A DNA stretch of 64,000 bases from Hemileia vastatrix (Eukaryota; Basidiomycota; Pucciniomycetes; Pucciniales; Zaghouaniaceae): contig JASXTE010000017.1 of NCBI GenBank assembly GCA_030280995.1, forward strand, positions 6,523,001 through 6,587,000. The letters run 5' to 3'. Each line of letters starts with the position of its first letter. Position 1 is the first letter of the stretch. This document shows positions 62,038 through 64,000 of this stretch, one piece after another. Both the position numbers and the translations under genes were made by a program. Below the pieces are notes generated by a model, which saw only the letters and a program-made list of their open reading frames with translations, was not told where the DNA came from and did no database searches.

Positions 62038-62720
62038 TGTCAGCCAGGTTACTAGACCTACCCAGTAAATAATTATAAATATTTACTAGAGTAGAGCTAT
62101 GCCTTTACCTGTTACATTATTAGTTATATTTAATTTAAAATTAATTACAATATCTTAATAAATTAATAATTAAAATTAATCAAATATATAACTATAATGT
62201 TTTCTCATTTTTTTACTTCTTGAAAGCATCCTCTTGACAGCTGTAATAGATTGAAATATAAAAATACAGAATATTAAAGAAAAATAAAATATTTTATTAA
62301 CCTTGACGTGTACAGTACATTCATTATAAATAGTATTATAATTTGAAATTTAATTGGGGGTATTTCTCCCAATTATGTTCTTATATGTTGGATATGGTAC
62401 CATATTTTTACTCTCTCGTTTGCCTATATAAGGGCCCTCAATTTTTCTGTTTCCATTCATTAAATTCCATTCTTTACTAATAATAATATTATAAATACAA
62501 ATAAAATACAAATTACTACTATTTAAACTTTCTTAGTATTTAAAATTAAGGATTCTAAGTCATGAAGTAATAATAATAACTACATTCTTTAACTTTTAAT
62601 TTGAGTAAAATATAAAAGATTAAATATGTACCCCAAATCTTGAAATATTAGTTATCCTACCCTTCACTTCCTTTGGACCACTGGAATTATCTTCTAGACC
62701 AAAAGAACCCTTCAAAATAA
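62038..62720 (+). repeat. 3' LTR of family B copy B2
   Basis: TGTCAGCCAGG to about TTATCTTCTAGACCAAAAGA; pairs with 40402-41192 and in its first part with 36166-36590. TATA-like TATATAAGG at 62425-62433. The end is approximate. Confidence 0.8.
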
Positions 62721-62782
62721 ATAATGTCTCACCAAAACTTTAAGTAATTCAATTTTCTAATCATTAAATCCATCCAGTTATT

Positions 62783-63519
62783 GTGAAGTCCTTTCAACTT
62801 GAAGAATTGAAGGGCTTGGAAATGTTGGAAGATTCCAGGAAATGTTTTGAATACCTAAGAATGTTGAGGTACAAAATAAAGACTAATTCTTCTCATAAGA
62901 AAGGAGGTGGTGAGGGTAATATGTATACCTCTGGGGAAAGAGCTTCTAATCAACATATATTTGACATCAGTAGGTAAATTTATAATTTTTTATACATTTT
63001 CAAACCTTATTATACTTATTTAGTCTCCAGGTCTTTATATAAATTTAAAAATTGATGATGGAAAGTAAATGAGGCTTTAGTATTCATCTTTTCTTTTTAC
63101 ACCTTTTAATTTAAGATTCTTGCTTCAAAGTAATATCATAACTCTATGAAAGTGGTGACTGTAATAGATATTCCTTGCCATGATGGTGTTAATTCTTTTT
63201 GGAGGTAACCTAACTTGAACTTCTGAAAGATTCTCCGATTTCACACACAAAAAATATGTATTCCGGTGATATCCACCTGTGTGTTTGGTTTCCAAAAACT
63301 TAATATGGACTTTTGGATGAAGATTCTTTGAAGGAAGGCACACCTAGACAACATAGAAGCCACCTTATCTTTTCAGAGCTTAAGTATATAGTGAAATTTG
63401 AGAAGTGTGATAGTTTATGGGTGGTTATTTGGCCTTCTAACAAACTATATCATCAAACTACTTCTGCAAAAGAGTTTTGTAGCTTTACAAGGCTAGGTTC
63501 TTCAATTAAAAAAATTTAA
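62783..63519 (+). pseudogene. TET/JBP-like 2OG-Fe(II) oxygenase, copy 2 (strongly degraded)
   Basis: The first part, KSFQLEELKGLEMLEDSRKC, matches QTFEIHELKELDMLEATVRC of the minus-strand copy at 15317-16525. The last part, WPSNKLYHQTTSAKEFCSFT then RLGSSI, matches its WPANQLRHFT..GFTRIGSSI. An intron-like GTAAATT occurs near 62976. Between them several frames give a GNLT.TSERFSDFTHKK stretch at the place of the iron-binding H-x-D, without a clear aspartate. Many stops: not functional. Its 5' part was probably lost when family B inserted just upstream. Confidence 0.7.
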
Positions 63520-64000
63520 ATACTATCAAAATTTATTAAAACATAAAAAATGCTTATACCAGATGTTGAGATTTATGATTATATAAAAATGAATGAAAAA
63601 GAAAAGTTAGAATATTTACATGATAGCTTTCTTCAAAAATTATTGGATAATACTTGTTTCTTAAAAATTTATTATTATTATTATTATTATCAAAAGGCAT
63701 GTATATTATTAGAAAAATACATTTAAATTTATCATACTGGGAAAATAAAATACATATTGATTGAGGGATACAAGAGGAGAGGAGGAAAAGGATATGATGG
63801 GTGAAAGAAAAAAAGAATGAAAGATATTCAAAAATATAAAGGAGTTGTGCTGAGAAATTATGGATTGTTCTTCGCATAATGATAGACCATATCTAAGTTG
63901 AAATAAAGTTTTGTGATTCAAGGGGGGGTGAGAGCTGTTTCAGGTTCAGGATCTTCTTCTTCATAAAGATAATACCACTCATCCTTCAAATTAGCTAGGA
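63520..64000. other. AT-rich right edge
   Basis: No gene supported. Contains an ATT trinucleotide run at about 63668-63690. Antisense frames here are by-products of the AT-rich sequence. Confidence 0.45.

Noticed and set aside
63125..63343. Minus-strand 72-codon frame
   Set aside because: It is antisense to the degraded TET/JBP copy, whose plus-strand similarity explains the region.

Overview
The window reads as eukaryotic, AT-rich, transposon-dominated fungal DNA. Its introns are short (about 50-80 nt) with GT..AG ends, it holds tnp2-type transposase genes of the kind found in basidiomycetes, chromodomain Ty3/Gypsy retrotransposons, and two degraded TET/JBP-like 2OG-Fe(II) oxygenase genes. 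Together these point to a basidiomycete and most likely to a rust fungus (Pucciniales) with a large repeat-rich genome. The order is an inference. I see no intact host housekeeping gene, tRNA or rRNA.

Left third (1-19.5 kb): remains of DNA transposons and associated genes. There is the C-terminal half of an SNF2-family ATPase (1-1242). Tail to tail with it is a degraded gene of a tnp2-associated family (1226-2344, minus). A four-exon tnp2-type transposase pseudogene follows (3420-6807), then a second member of the same associated family (7225-8902). Next come a 1.9-kb array of about 20 near-perfect palindromes (9119-11056), a six-exon gene of unknown function broken by one stop (12089-14518), and a TET/JBP-like oxygenase pseudogene (15317-16525, minus). 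The most unusual part is 18272-19045: a chain of hairpins in which a five-hairpin module occurs twice, with stem changes that keep pairing, around a TGCA-rich palindrome block. A 261-bp element with palindromic terminal inverted repeats sits at 19275-19535.

Middle and right (20.8-62.7 kb): nested retroelements and a long non-coding element. A non-coding element of at least 4.4 kb is present twice (20788-25172 and 41197-46676) and ends in a palindromic terminus related to that of the 261-bp element. Three Ty3/Gypsy families, called A, B and D here, all have LTRs starting TGTCAGCC. D is a minus-strand, fairly well preserved copy (25173-33616). A is present as a complete copy (52336-61491, target duplication GAAGT), a solo LTR (44017-45192, target duplication ATTAA) and a 3' remnant (33617-35192). 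B is present as two decayed copies (36166-41192 and 46677-62720). Nesting gives relative ages: D went into A, a solo A went into the non-coding element, and the full A went into the second B copy.

Right edge (62.7-64 kb): a second, more decayed TET/JBP-like fragment, then AT-rich sequence. Almost every gene here carries at least one stop or frameshift, so the window is mainly a record of transposon activity. The pieces most likely to repay study are the hairpin modules, the palindrome array, the non-coding element family and the unknown six-exon gene.
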